Source: DATFYM01 sp035315065 (lineage in GTDB: Bacteria; Acidobacteriota; Terriglobia; UBA7540). Taken from it: DNA of 38,781 nt. The DNA lies in NCBI GenBank assembly GCA_035315065.1, contig DATFYM010000087.1:1-38781 (forward strand), given 5' to 3'. A program made the translations under genes and the position numbers. How positions within the stretch are numbered: the first letter of the stretch is position 1; every line of letters starts with the position of its first letter. Below the pieces are notes generated by a model. That model worked only from the letters and a program-made list of their open reading frames with translations. It ran no database searches and was not told where the DNA came from. This document shows, piece after piece, positions 23,377 through 31,572 of this stretch.

Positions 23377-24306
23377 TCACTTGTCACTAGTCACTGTTGT
23401 CAGAATCTCCCGCGCCCCTTGTTCCGCCAAGCTGCGGGCAACTTCGGTGCCCAGCCGGTCGGGTTCAGACGCCGGACCGGAGTTGGCGGCGCGCACGATT
23501 CTCCGACCGTCGATGGCGGCAACCACTCCCAAGAGGTGCAGGCGATCGTCTTCGCACTGTGCGTGAACGGCGATCGGGACCTGGCATCCGCCTCCCAACT
23601 CGCGCAGCGCCGCCCGCTCTGCCCGCACCGCCTGATGGGTCATCCAGTGGTCGAGCGGCTGGACGGCGCGCTCGATGCGATCGTCGCCCTTGCGCACCTC
23701 GATGGCCAGCGCACCTTGACCCACGGCCGGGCACATGGCGTCAACCGCGAAATACTCTGTTACGCGCTGGCGGAGCCCCAGTCGGTGGATTCCGGCCGCC
23801 GCCACCACCAGTGCGTCGTACTCGCCGGCGTCCAGCTTTCGCAGCCGCGTATCGAGATTCCCGCGTATGGGGACCACTTCCACGTCGCGGCGGAGCGCGC
23901 GCGACTGCGACTGTCGCCGCAGGCTACTAGTGCCGACCTTTGATCCGGCTGGAAGCGCCATCAAACCCGCGCCGTCTCGGGAACCCAGTCGGGAAATCAG
24001 CACGTCGCGAGCGTCCTCGCGCGGCGGTACCGCGGCCACCGTCAGACCCGGCGGTTGCTCGGTGGGCAAGTCCTTGAGACTGTGGACGGCCAAATCGACG
24101 ATGCCCTCCGCCAAGGCTTCCTCGATCTCTTTAATGAACAGGCCCTTGGTTCCTGACTGAGTGAGGGGAACGTTCGCCAGCTTGTCGCCGGTGGTCCTAA
24201 TGATTCTGATTTCCACCTTGGCACCGGCAGTCACCAACTGATCGCGTACCCAGTTGGCTTGCCAGAGCGCCAGCTTGCTGCCCCGAGTTCCGATGACGAT
24301 GGTCAT
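23377..24306 (-). CDS. hemC: Hydroxymethylbilane synthase (porphobilinogen deaminase)
   Basis: 309 residues. Polymerises four porphobilinogens. Signatures: IVIGTRGSKLALWQANWVRD (start), TTGDKLANVPL, LFIKEIEEALAEGIVDLAVH, SLKDLPTEQPPG, GTSSLRRQSQSRALR and ELGGGCQVPIAVHA, whose Cys241 carries the dipyrromethane cofactor. ATG 24306 matches the family N-terminus; the longer frame is repeat DNA. The stop at 23377 and last residues (TTVTSDK) are encoded by a GTCACTAG-type repeat arm, 23366-23400, that is roughly complementary to 24304-24343 at the start codon. Confidence 0.96.
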   Translation of the reverse strand: MTIVIGTRGSKLALWQANWVRDQLVTAGAKVEIRIIRTTGDKLANVPLTQSGTKGLFIKEIEEALAEGIVDLAVHSLKDLPTEQPPGLTVAAVPPREDARDVLISRLGSRDGAGLMALPAGSKVGTSSLRRQSQSRALRRDVEVVPIRGNLDTRLRKLDAGEYDALVVAAAGIHRLGLRQRVTEYFAVDAMCPAVGQGALAIEVRKGDDRIERAVQPLDHWMTHQAVRAERAALRELGGGCQVPIAVHAQCEDDRLHLLGVVAAIDGRRIVRAANSGPASEPDRLGTEVARSLAEQGAREILTTVTSDK

Positions 24307-24359
24307 AACAGTGGCGAGTGGCGAGTGACGAGTGACGAGTAAGAAAAGCAAAGCAAAGG

Positions 24360-24480
24360 CGGAATCCACAGATTGCGCAGATCACACAGAAGGAAGGGCG
24401 AAGACTCAGAACACAATCTGTCTGGAATACCGCCGATCGCCGTCTTCAATCTGTAGAATCTGTGAAATCTGTGGATTCTT
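24360..24480. repeat. Imperfect hairpin (AATCCACAGATT type) between hemA and hemC
   Basis: The left arm 24360-24394 (GGAATCCACAGATTGCGCAG) pairs with the right arm 24447-24480 (TCTGTGAAATCTGTGGATTC). Different core, same architecture as the other intergenic hairpins. Confidence 0.8.
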
Positions 24481-24501
24481 CTTTTTTCCTCACCCGAGGC
24501 G

Positions 24502-25770
24502 TTACTCGGACACCCCAAAGATCTTCCGAATCGTCTGCACCAGCGCCCCCTGCTCGGGCTGGCCGGCGCCGCTCTTCAGTTCGGTGATGGGGCCGTGCAG
24601 GATCTTGTTGACCACCCCGTGGATCAGCGCCTCCACGGTCTCGCGCTGTTCCGGCGTCAGCGAGCTCAAGCGGCCGCGAAACCGTCCCATCTCCGTCTGA
24701 CAAATCTGATCGAGGCGCGTTTCCAGGGCGACGATAGTCGGCACCACTTCGCGCGACGCCAGCCGGCGCATCATCTTCGCCAGTTCCTCGTTGACGATCC
24801 GCTCCGCCCACTCCGCCTCGCGCTCGCGCTGCTTACGATTGGCTTCCACCACCTGCTCGAGATCGTCGATGTCATACACAAAGGCATTGTCCAGATCGTT
24901 GACCGTCGGATCGATGTCGCGCGGCACGGCGATATCGACAAAGAACATTGGACGATTGCGGCGCGCGGCCATCAGCCGCTCAGCCTGATCCTTGCGGATA
25001 ATAAAACTGGGCGCGCCCGTCGAGCTGATGACAATATCGGCCCGGCCCAGGTGGTCGAACAGCGCCTCGAAAGGGACCGGACTGCCGCCGAAAGCCGCCG
25101 CCAGCTCCACCGCCCGCTCATACGTCCGGTTGCTGACCAGGATCGTGCTGGCGCCCGAGCGCAGCAAGTGCTTGGCGGCCAGTTCGCTCATCTTGCCGGC
25201 GCCGATCACGAAAACGCATTTGCCGTGGAGATCGCCGAAGATCTTCTTCGCCAGCTCGATGGCCGCGTAGGAAACGGAGACGGCGGAAGCGCCCAGGGCG
25301 GTCTCGCGTCGCACGCGCCGCGCCACCGCCAGCGCCTGGTTCACCACATCGCTGAGCACGCCGTTCAACGCGCCCGCTTCGCGCGCTACGGCGTAGGCCT
25401 GCTTCACCTGGCCCAGGATCTGCGGCTCACCGAGGATCATCGAGTCGAGGCTGGAGGCCACTCGAAACAGGTGACGAACCACCTCCTCCTGGCGCCGCCA
25501 GTATAAAAACTGCTCGTAGGGCGCGAGATCACAGTGATGGTAATCGGCGAGGAATTGCCGGATGGCTTGCTCGGTCCCGTCGCCGCCCGGCGCGCGCACG
25601 GTCAGCTCGACGCGGTTGCACGTGGCGAGGATCATCCCTTCCTGGATGCCATCGCGATGCACAAGGTCAGCCACGGCGGCGGGCAGATGCGACTCGTCGA
25701 TCAGCATCCGTTCGCGCACTTCCACCGGGGCCGTGCGATGATTGATTCCGACGAGCAGCAAATGTTTCAT
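24502..25770 (-). CDS. hemA: Glutamyl-tRNA reductase
   Basis: 422 residues, normal length. First step of the C5 route: reduces glutamyl-tRNA to glutamate-1-semialdehyde. Signatures are LLLVGINHRTAPVEVRERM, the catalytic cysteine in ATCNRVELTV (Cys51), GEPQILGQVKQAYAVAREAG, FVIGAGKMSELAAKHLLRSG (NADPH-binding fold), and a C-terminal dimerisation domain. Because hemA, hemC and hemD are clustered, tetrapyrroles are made from glutamate. Start ATG 25770. A 235-bp low-complexity hairpin separates it from ccsA/hemX upstream. Confidence 0.97.
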   Translation of the reverse strand: MKHLLLVGINHRTAPVEVRERMLIDESHLPAAVADLVHRDGIQEGMILATCNRVELTVRAPGGDGTEQAIRQFLADYHHCDLAPYEQFLYWRRQEEVVRHLFRVASSLDSMILGEPQILGQVKQAYAVAREAGALNGVLSDVVNQALAVARRVRRETALGASAVSVSYAAIELAKKIFGDLHGKCVFVIGAGKMSELAAKHLLRSGASTILVSNRTYERAVELAAAFGGSPVPFEALFDHLGRADIVISSTGAPSFIIRKDQAERLMAARRNRPMFFVDIAVPRDIDPTVNDLDNAFVYDIDDLEQVVEANRKQREREAEWAERIVNEELAKMMRRLASREVVPTIVALETRLDQICQTEMGRFRGRLSSLTPEQRETVEALIHGVVNKILHGPITELKSGAGQPEQGALVQTIRKIFGVSE

Positions 25771-25779
25771 TCTCAGTGT

Positions 25780-26014
25780 AGGGAAGAAGGGAACAGGGAA
25801 TAGGGAACAGGAAGAAAGGGAACAGGGAATAGGGAACAGGGAACAGGAAGAAAGAAGCGTTCCCTGACGTTGTCCCCTGTTCCCTACTTCTTGTTCTCTC
25901 TTTCCTGTTCCCTCTTTCCCTATTCCCTATTCCCTGTCCCCTGTTCCCTGTCCCCTGTCCCCTGTTCCCTACTCCCTGTTCCCTCTTTCCTGTTCCCTAT
26001 TCCCTGTTCCCTAC
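25780..26014. repeat. Long low-complexity hairpin (GGAACAGGGAATAGGGAACA type)
   Basis: The purine-rich left arm 25780-25857 consists of GGGAACAGGGAATA units. The pyrimidine-rich right arm 25860-26014 (TTCCCTATTCCCTGTTCCCT and variants) is twice as long, so it can pair in several registers. The right arm extends over the ccsA stop codon. Confidence 0.9.
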
Positions 26015-26832
26015 GGATGCGGAACGTACCCGTGCTGTCCGCTCAGCAGGCTGATGCCCAGGAAGGTCACCATGATGGCTGCGAATCCGAGAATGGCCAC
26101 GTAGGCGCCCCGCCGGCCCCGCCAAGTGCCGCTGAGCCGGGCCGAAAACAGGACCAGGTAGATCAGCCAGGTGATCATCGCCGCCATGATCTTCGGATCG
26201 AACTCCCACGGTCCCTCCCACGTTCGGCTAGCCCACACGAAGCCGGTGAGAATGCCGAGCGTGAGAAAGGGGAGTCCGAAGAGCAGCGACCGGTAATAAA
26301 GCTCGTCACACACCTCCAGCGGCGGCAGCCGGTAATAGATCGCCCGCAGCTTCTTCGATTTCAACTGGCTTTCCTGGATGAGGTACATCACCGCCGCCAC
26401 AAAAGTCAGGGAGAACCCGGTGTAGCCCAGGAAAATGCTGGCGATGTGGACGAACAACCAGCCCCCGCGAAACGTCGGCGACCCGAAGGGCGCCTCCGGT
26501 CGCAGGGCGGAAATCAGCGTCAGCACGAAGACCAGCGGGAGCATGAAGATCCCTAGCGACGCAATCCGGTAGCGTAGGTAAACCAGGAAAAAGGCCAGGG
26601 TTACCAGGAAAGCAAAGAACGAGAGGGCGCTGCGAACGTCAGTCACCGGCAAGCGGTGGCTTCCCAAGCCAACGGCCACCAGCGACGCGCAGTGCGCGGC
26701 CAGGCCGAAGCCGAGAACGATGAGGGCCGGCGGCGCAATCGAGGGGCGCCGCCGCATCACTGCCGGCAGGGCCAGCACCAGACCGATCCCATAAAGGCCG
26801 ACCGCCAACCAGGAGAATAAGGTCTGCGTCAT
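26011..26832 (-). CDS. CcsA/HemX-type membrane protein of cytochrome c assembly or haem synthesis
   Basis: 273 residues, about eight transmembrane helices. The CcsA/CcmC family haem-handling region is recognisable as SRTWEGPWEFDPKIMAAMIT (a variant of WGxxWxWD), with histidines in GGWLFVHIASIFLGYTG and LAAHCASLV. CcsA proteins present haem for attachment to c-type apocytochromes; HemX proteins, encoded next to hemA, are related and modulate hemA levels in Bacillus. Gene order ccsA-hemA-hemC-hemD favours the HemX annotation. Start ATG 26832; an extended -10 promoter lies 31 bp upstream. Confidence 0.85.
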   Translation of the reverse strand: MTQTLFSWLAVGLYGIGLVLALPAVMRRRPSIAPPALIVLGFGLAAHCASLVAVGLGSHRLPVTDVRSALSFFAFLVTLAFFLVYLRYRIASLGIFMLPLVFVLTLISALRPEAPFGSPTFRGGWLFVHIASIFLGYTGFSLTFVAAVMYLIQESQLKSKKLRAIYYRLPPLEVCDELYYRSLLFGLPFLTLGILTGFVWASRTWEGPWEFDPKIMAAMITWLIYLVLFSARLSGTWRGRRGAYVAILGFAAIMVTFLGISLLSGQHGYVPHP

Positions 26833-26862
26833 GATTTCCGAGGGCAATCGCTTCCCACGTCA

Positions 26863-26871
26863 ATTATAGCA
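26863..26871 (-). promoter_or_regulatory. Extended -10 promoter of the haem operon
   Basis: On the minus strand TGCTATAAT gives a perfect -10 hexamer (26868-26863) with a TGn extension and no -35. The transcript would start near 26856, about 25 nt before the ccsA/hemX ATG. Confidence 0.55.
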
Positions 26872-27102
26872 TCAAGGCGCAGGCGTTCGGTGAGCGGGCC
26901 TGTGACGAATTGCCGATTGCCGATTGGTCCTGAGCGCGGCAGCGCGGACTTGAACCGTAGGTCCGCAGTTAGTTCAAGAATCCCATCAAAGGGCCGCAGG
27001 CGTATAGAACACGTGTGCGCTACGCTTGCTCCGGGGCGCAAGCGCTGGCGAAGAAGCCGGAGCGGGACAGAGTACACGCTGAAGGCCGCTCGAGAAAGGA
27101 CT
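26872..27102. other. Intergenic segment with GC-rich palindromic bits
   Basis: Contains GCGCGGCAGCGCGGACTTGA and AGGTCCGC-type pieces (26934-26968), similar to GCGGACCT-loop-AGGTCCGC at 28196-28218, and CGCTTGCTCC / GGGGCGCAAGCG-like complementary sequence near 27023-27048. No gene was recognised. Confidence 0.4.
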
Positions 27103-27130
27103 TTCACAGGTTGAGGGCTAGTTCTATAAT
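27103..27130 (+). promoter_or_regulatory. Promoter for the small ORF and nuclease-like gene
   Basis: TTCACA (27103-27108) and a perfect TATAAT (27125-27130) are separated by 16 nt. The expected start, 7 nt after the -10, coincides with the A of ATG 27137, so the small ORF may be read from a leaderless mRNA. Confidence 0.6.
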
Positions 27131-27136
27131 ACGGCA

Positions 27137-27238
27137 ATGGCTGACGATGCTGATCGCCGAGTTGGTGCGGCGGCGACGAACAACTATCAAGGGCCGCTAC
27201 CTGCTATGGGGATTCCGATTTACTCTTTGGCGGAATGA
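27137..27238 (+). CDS. 33-codon small ORF abutting the nuclease-like gene
   Basis: Encodes MADDADRRVGAAATNNYQGP followed by 13 more residues ending YSLAE. The stop TGA (27236-27238) is immediately followed by the ATG of the next gene, so translation could be coupled. There is no ribosome-binding site, but a TATAAT box lies exactly where a leaderless transcript would start on this ATG. I recognise no family. It could be a small protein, a leader peptide, or only a chance frame. Confidence 0.35.
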   Translation: MADDADRRVGAAATNNYQGPLPAMGIPIYSLAE

Positions 27239-28180
27239 ATGGAAAACACGAACCCGCGCTTAGCGCCGATACAAGAGGTTGAACAGGAACTACAAGACAT
27301 AGTTAGCCCTGACTTCAGAGGGGTTGCGCCTGCGAAACAGTATCGCGCTGCATATTTGTTCGCGAGGATTAATAGAGAATTCGAGGACGCTCAGGGAGGA
27401 ATAACGATCCTCGGGTGCCTGACATTTGACGATTGGATGAATAAGTTCCGGCAGACCCGCCAGTGCATGTCTCGAAGGAACATCTTCTACTACGCGAAGA
27501 TTGGACGATATCTCCTACCACAAATCAGTGAAGACGAGTTCAAAGCGCTGGACATTGCAAGGGCCAAGATACTGGCTACCCTTGCGAAGGCGGGAAGACT
27601 AAGCCCCGATATCCTGAGGGCTTCATTTGATTGCTCCAAACACGAGCTTGAAGAGAAGGTTGCTCCGTTACTTGGGAAAGAGGCTTCGTGGACAGACCAC
27701 CCAAGAATCGACAGCCATGAGTCAGCGGAGGCGGCTCTCTTGCTGTTAGGCAACAAACTTGACTTTGAAACATATACCGCAGATCGAGGGAAACAATTCA
27801 GAGGACAAGCACTAGGAGAAATCGCGACCCTGAGGGATCTTCCGCGCTTTGCGACTGAGCAGGCAATGAAATCTGTCGCTCGGATCGACGTGATATGGCT
27901 CAGGGAGGACTACCCCGAATACTTCTTTGAAGTGGAGAACACAACCGACGTCACATCTGGCCTGCATCGCATGTTCCAAGTCGTGAAGTATAGTGAGAAT
28001 TTCTTCATCGTGGGACCAGAGGATGTCCGCCCACGCTTTCTCCGGGAAACTGAAAAGGCGCCCTTCAAAAGTGTCAAGCAGAAGTACACTTTTCGCTCTT
28101 ACACCGAACTGCTAACGATGTTTCGAGTCGCAATGAAGTACTGGTCTGAGCATGCCCTTTTCTTTGACAAGGAAGGGTAG
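27239..28180 (+). CDS. Unknown protein with a PD-(D/E)XK-nuclease-like motif; possible defence gene
   Basis: 313 residues. The N-terminal two-thirds is helical (about 1-170; it includes AAYLFARINREFEDAQGG and CSKHELEEKVAPLLG). A segment near residues 215-245 reads ARIDVIWLREDYPEYFFEVE followed by NTTDVTSGLHRM. The D-x-W-x8-E-x-E spacing is like a PD-(D/E)XK core with Asp, Glu and a Glu-for-Lys third position. Base and codon use are visibly lower in GC than in neighbouring genes (ATA, AAA, TTT, AAT codons), consistent with horizontal transfer. Its likely operon partner is the 33-codon ORF. It is flanked by a haem operon promoter and a broken permease, a typical accessory spot. No known restriction or modification partner is present. 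Confidence 0.6.
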   Translation: MENTNPRLAPIQEVEQELQDIVSPDFRGVAPAKQYRAAYLFARINREFEDAQGGITILGCLTFDDWMNKFRQTRQCMSRRNIFYYAKIGRYLLPQISEDEFKALDIARAKILATLAKAGRLSPDILRASFDCSKHELEEKVAPLLGKEASWTDHPRIDSHESAEAALLLLGNKLDFETYTADRGKQFRGQALGEIATLRDLPRFATEQAMKSVARIDVIWLREDYPEYFFEVENTTDVTSGLHRMFQVVKYSENFFIVGPEDVRPRFLRETEKAPFKSVKQKYTFRSYTELLTMFRVAMKYWSEHALFFDKEG

Positions 28181-28195
28181 CGAGTAGCGAGTAGC

Positions 28196-28218
28196 GCGGA
28201 CCTGCTTTGTAGGTCCGC
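28196..28218. repeat. Small hairpin GCGGACCT / AGGTCCGC
   Basis: GCGGACCT (28196-28203) pairs with AGGTCCGC (28211-28218) across a 7-nt loop, after a TAGCGAG-type tandem run. It lies just after the nuclease-like gene and could act as a transcription stop, but no U-run follows. Confidence 0.5.
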
Positions 28219-28247
28219 GGTTTCACAGCGACGAGGAGCGTCTTCCC

Positions 28248-28641
28248 GTTATTTTACTAGGCTACCGGATCTGGCAAAGCCGGTTCGCTTCTGACTCCGC
28301 GATTCCTCGGCAAGTCCATGACTCTCTCCCGCCGGCCCTTCACCGTGGTGGCCATCGCTCCTCCGGGATTTCAGGCCCTGGGCGCGCAGATCGGAGCCGT
28401 CCAACGGCTTATCATCCGCCAGGGCATGTTGCTCGCGGCGATCGCCGTATTGCTTGGCCTGGGCGCCGCATTGGCCGTGGCCACGCTCTTCAATGCGTTC
28501 CTATACGGCGTTCGTCCACACGACCTGGTCACCTTCACCGCCGTGCCCCAGTTCCTCACCGGCGTCGCGTTTCTGGCGTGCTGGATGCCCTCGCGCCACG
28601 CGGCCAAGGTAGATCCTCTCACGGCGCTGCGCTACGAATAG
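28248..28641 (+). pseudogene. Fossil of an ADOP-type ABC permease with frameshift and internal deletion
   Basis: One frame (28248-28304) reads VILLGYRIWQSRFASDSAI. After a frameshift near 28305-28308 the next frame continues GKSMTLSRRPFTVVAIAPPG. This is the periplasmic MacB-type domain of the large permeases abundant in Acidobacteriota. The same frame then jumps, near 28375, directly to the C-terminal FtsX segment: ALGAQIGAVQRLIIRQGMLL, two transmembrane helices, and ACWMPSRHAAKVDPLTALRY with E at the end. Several hundred residues are missing between these two parts. The gene cannot make a working permease. The following ~280 bp (28642-28923) hold no recognisable gene. Confidence 0.8.
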
Positions 28642-28923
28642 CGCTCTGGAAGAAGTTCTCAGTCGTCACGTGCAGCATGGGACTTCCGATGAGGGGCAAC
28701 TCGGCCGGTCTCGGCGGCCTGATGACCCCGAAGAACGTACATTCGCCCCGATTTAACAGGCAGCCCTACGATGTGATGTGCATCACTGCGCCTTCAGCCG
28801 CCGGGGGATAAACTGATTCCGTAATTTCGGGAGAGTCGGCGATCGCGGGACTTTCTCCGGTGATTTCTCGCGCGACTGCCGTTCGGCATCCTCAGAAGCC
28901 CATGGCGATGGAGTCGCGCTCTC

Positions 28924-30075
28924 ATGGTTCTAAAGCTCACCCGCCTGATTTGGAAAAACGCCCTGCGAAACAAGCGTCGCACGGTACTGACCGTTTCGAG
29001 TGCGGCGATTTCGCTCTTTCTTCTAACCACGCTGGCGATGGTTTATCGCGCCTTAGGGGCGCCTTATCAGGGCGCCGACACGGCGCCCCGCCTGATGGTC
29101 CGCCGGCTCAGCGGCATGGTCTACATGATGCCGGCCAGTTATGGCGCGCGCATCAAGACCGTGCCGGGCGTCGTGGCCGTCTCGCCGATGAATTGGTTTG
29201 GCGGATATTGGGTGGACCCTAAGAACCAGTTCGCCAACTTCGCCATGGACGCCGACACCGTTTTTGACGTGCTCAGTAGTGTAAGCAAGATCCCTCCCGA
29301 TCAACTCCAGGACTTCAAGCGGGAACGTACTGCAGCCGTGGCCGGGCAACGTCTCATCAACCAGTACCACTGGAAGATCGGCGACCGGATTACGCTGCTG
29401 GGCAGCCCGTACCGCATCACGCCTGAGCTTATTCTGCGGGGCGTCTTTTCCGGGGGTCCGGACGACCAGCTTTACTTTCACTACGACTACCTCAACGAAG
29501 CGATGGGCGGCCATTTCGACCAGGTCAACCTGTATTGGATCCGGCTGGAACGGCCGGAACTGGCTGCGCGCGTCTCCGAGGCCATCGACGCGATGTTCCG
29601 CAACACGGACGCGGAGACCAAGACGGAAAGCGAAAACAACTTCCTGCTGGGCTTTATATCGATGCTCGGGAACGTACGAGCCATGCTCCTGATGGTCGGC
29701 AGCGCCGTGGGCTTCGCCATTCTGCTGATTGTGGCCAACACCATGGCCATGTCGATCCGCGAGCGGGTCTCGGAAGCGGCGATCATGCGGGCGCTAGGCT
29801 TTCGTTCCCGGCACATCCTGTTCTTATTCGTCGGCGAGTCCCTGATGCTCACGCTGGCCGGCGCCATCCTTGGTGTAGGCGGTGCCAAGTTCCTTTTTGA
29901 TTCGCTGCGCCTGACGAAAGTCGTTGCTTTTGTCTGGGCGGACCTCCGCGTGAGGCCCGACACGCTCGGCTTCTGCCTGGCAGTCGCGTTATTGATTGCC
30001 GTGCTGGCGTCGGGGTGGCCAGCCTACCGGGCCTCGCGGGGCAACCTGGCGGAGGCCCTGCGCTTTGTCGGCTAG
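28924..30075 (+). CDS. FtsX-like ABC transporter permease (first of two)
   Basis: 383 residues. Topology is typical of MacB/LolCE-like permeases: one N-terminal transmembrane helix (about 20-42, TVLTVSSAAISLFLLTTLAM), a large periplasmic domain (43-250) and three C-terminal helices (about 255-280, 300-325, 350-375). SERVSEAAIMRALGF-like coupling-helix sequence (RERVSEAAIMRALGFRSRHI) and the ending YRASRGNLAEALRFVG are family hallmarks. It works with the permease at 30360, the adaptor at 31865 and the ATPase at 33616 as an exporter. Start ATG 28924. Confidence 0.9.
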   Translation: MVLKLTRLIWKNALRNKRRTVLTVSSAAISLFLLTTLAMVYRALGAPYQGADTAPRLMVRRLSGMVYMMPASYGARIKTVPGVVAVSPMNWFGGYWVDPKNQFANFAMDADTVFDVLSSVSKIPPDQLQDFKRERTAAVAGQRLINQYHWKIGDRITLLGSPYRITPELILRGVFSGGPDDQLYFHYDYLNEAMGGHFDQVNLYWIRLERPELAARVSEAIDAMFRNTDAETKTESENNFLLGFISMLGNVRAMLLMVGSAVGFAILLIVANTMAMSIRERVSEAAIMRALGFRSRHILFLFVGESLMLTLAGAILGVGGAKFLFDSLRLTKVVAFVWADLRVRPDTLGFCLAVALLIAVLASGWPAYRASRGNLAEALRFVG

Positions 30076-30300
30076 TGCCCTGTAACAGGTAGTTTTTGAG
30101 AATGGCTGGCGGTAACCACGGCCTTGTCCGTCATAAGAATTGACGATTGCAGATTGACGATTGGAAGAGGACCATGACGATGGTCGGGGCCTACTGAATG
30201 GCCATCGCAGCTTGCTTCTTCTTCTCTTTCAATCGTCAATCGTCAATCTGCAATCGTCAATTCTTCCCCTTGTGAGGAATTGGGGGTTACAGCACACTGG
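30072..30300. mobile_element. AATTGACGATTG-family element, complete copy with outer ends (MITE-like)
   Basis: Outer ends CTAGTGCCCTGTAAC (30072-30086) and GTTACAGCACACTGG (30286-30300) are imperfect inverted repeats. Inner arms AGAATTGACGATTGCAGATT (30136) and CAATCTGCAATCGTCAATTC (30245) enclose a 50-nt middle. No coding sequence. The left end overlaps the permease stop codon. The element takes up most of the gap between the two permease genes. Confidence 0.65.
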
Positions 30301-30359
30301 CGCGGCCGGGGCAAGGGTCGCGGGCCCGGTAAATCGGGTTCTACTTCGAAGGCGGAATT

Positions 30360-31523
30360 ATGGCAATACCGCTCAAGTACAATTGGCGCAACCTGGTGGT
30401 GCGCCGGAACACCACGATCCTGACCGCGTTCAGCATCACGCTGACGGTGGCCGTCTTCGTCGTTCTCATGGCGTTGGCCACCGGTCTCGAAACTTCGCTC
30501 TCCACCACGGGTCATCCCCTCAACGTCGTCATCATGCGTGAAGGCTCGCAAGCCGAGGGCTTCAGTTCCGTGTCGCGCGACAGCTTGCAGGTGATCAAAT
30601 ATCTCGACGGAATCGCCAAGGACAATCACGGCGAACCCTTCGTCTCGCCTGAAGCCATCGTGCTCACCAACCTGCTCCGCCGGGGCCAGACGCAAGGGTC
30701 GAACGTGACCATTCGCGGCTTGAGCCCGGATGGGCCGTCGCTGCGTCCCGACTTCAAGATGGTGGAGGGACGCTTTTTCCAGTCCGGCCTCCGCGAGGTG
30801 ATCGCCAGCCGGAGAATCTCCGAGCGCTTCCAGAATTGCGGCCTCGGCGACCGCCTGAAGCTCGGCAGAGGGTACTGGACGGTGGTCGGCATTTTTGACG
30901 CCGGAACCTCGGCTTACAACTCTGAAATCTGGACCGGCGTCGACGGCCTCATGGACGAGTTTCACCGAGACAACTATAACGACGTGTTCGTGCGCGTGAC
31001 GAGTGCGGCGGCCGTCGCTCGCGTCAAAGATCAGGTGACGAACGACCGGCGCCTGCACCTGAAGCCGGTGGCGGAACGGGATTACTTCGAAACCCAGATG
31101 GAGACGGCGACACCCATCCGGGTTTTCGGCAGTCTCATCGCCGTGCTCATGGCCATTGGCGCGTCCTTTGCCGCCATGAATACGATGTACGCCACGGTGG
31201 CGCGCCGGACCCGCGAAATGGGGACTTTGCGGGCGCTGGGATTCTCGCGCGCGAGCGTCCTGCTCTCATTTATGGTCGAGTCCGTGTTGATCGCCGCGCT
31301 CGGCGGGCTGCTGGGCTGTGTGCTGTCGCTCGGGATCAACGGTGTCACCACCGGCACCACCAATTTCACGAGCTTCAGCGAGATGGCGTTCGACTTCCAC
31401 GTGTCGCCGGCACTGTTCTTGGCCGGCATGGTGTTTGCGGTTTTCATGGGGCTCGTGGGCGGCTTTTTTCCTGCCTGGCGGGCTTCCCACCAGAGCGTGG
31501 TCAACGCGTTGCGCGCAACTTGA
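30360..31523 (+). CDS. FtsX-like ABC transporter permease (second of two)
   Basis: 387 residues with the same plan as its neighbour: helix near 22-44 (AFSITLTVAVFVVLMALATG), periplasmic domain to about 255, and three C-terminal helices. RRTREMGTLRALGFSRASVL is the cytoplasmic coupling region, and the protein ends PAWRASHQSVVNALRAT. The two permeases are only distantly similar, so they probably form a heterodimer (inference). Start ATG 30360. It is flanked on both sides by related hairpin elements. Confidence 0.9.
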   Translation: MAIPLKYNWRNLVVRRNTTILTAFSITLTVAVFVVLMALATGLETSLSTTGHPLNVVIMREGSQAEGFSSVSRDSLQVIKYLDGIAKDNHGEPFVSPEAIVLTNLLRRGQTQGSNVTIRGLSPDGPSLRPDFKMVEGRFFQSGLREVIASRRISERFQNCGLGDRLKLGRGYWTVVGIFDAGTSAYNSEIWTGVDGLMDEFHRDNYNDVFVRVTSAAAVARVKDQVTNDRRLHLKPVAERDYFETQMETATPIRVFGSLIAVLMAIGASFAAMNTMYATVARRTREMGTLRALGFSRASVLLSFMVESVLIAALGGLLGCVLSLGINGVTTGTTNFTSFSEMAFDFHVSPALFLAGMVFAVFMGLVGGFFPAWRASHQSVVNALRAT

Positions 31524-31572
31524 GCGTGGGGCGCTCGGACCCGCCTCCGGGCCGCCTATAGATAGGAACCGG

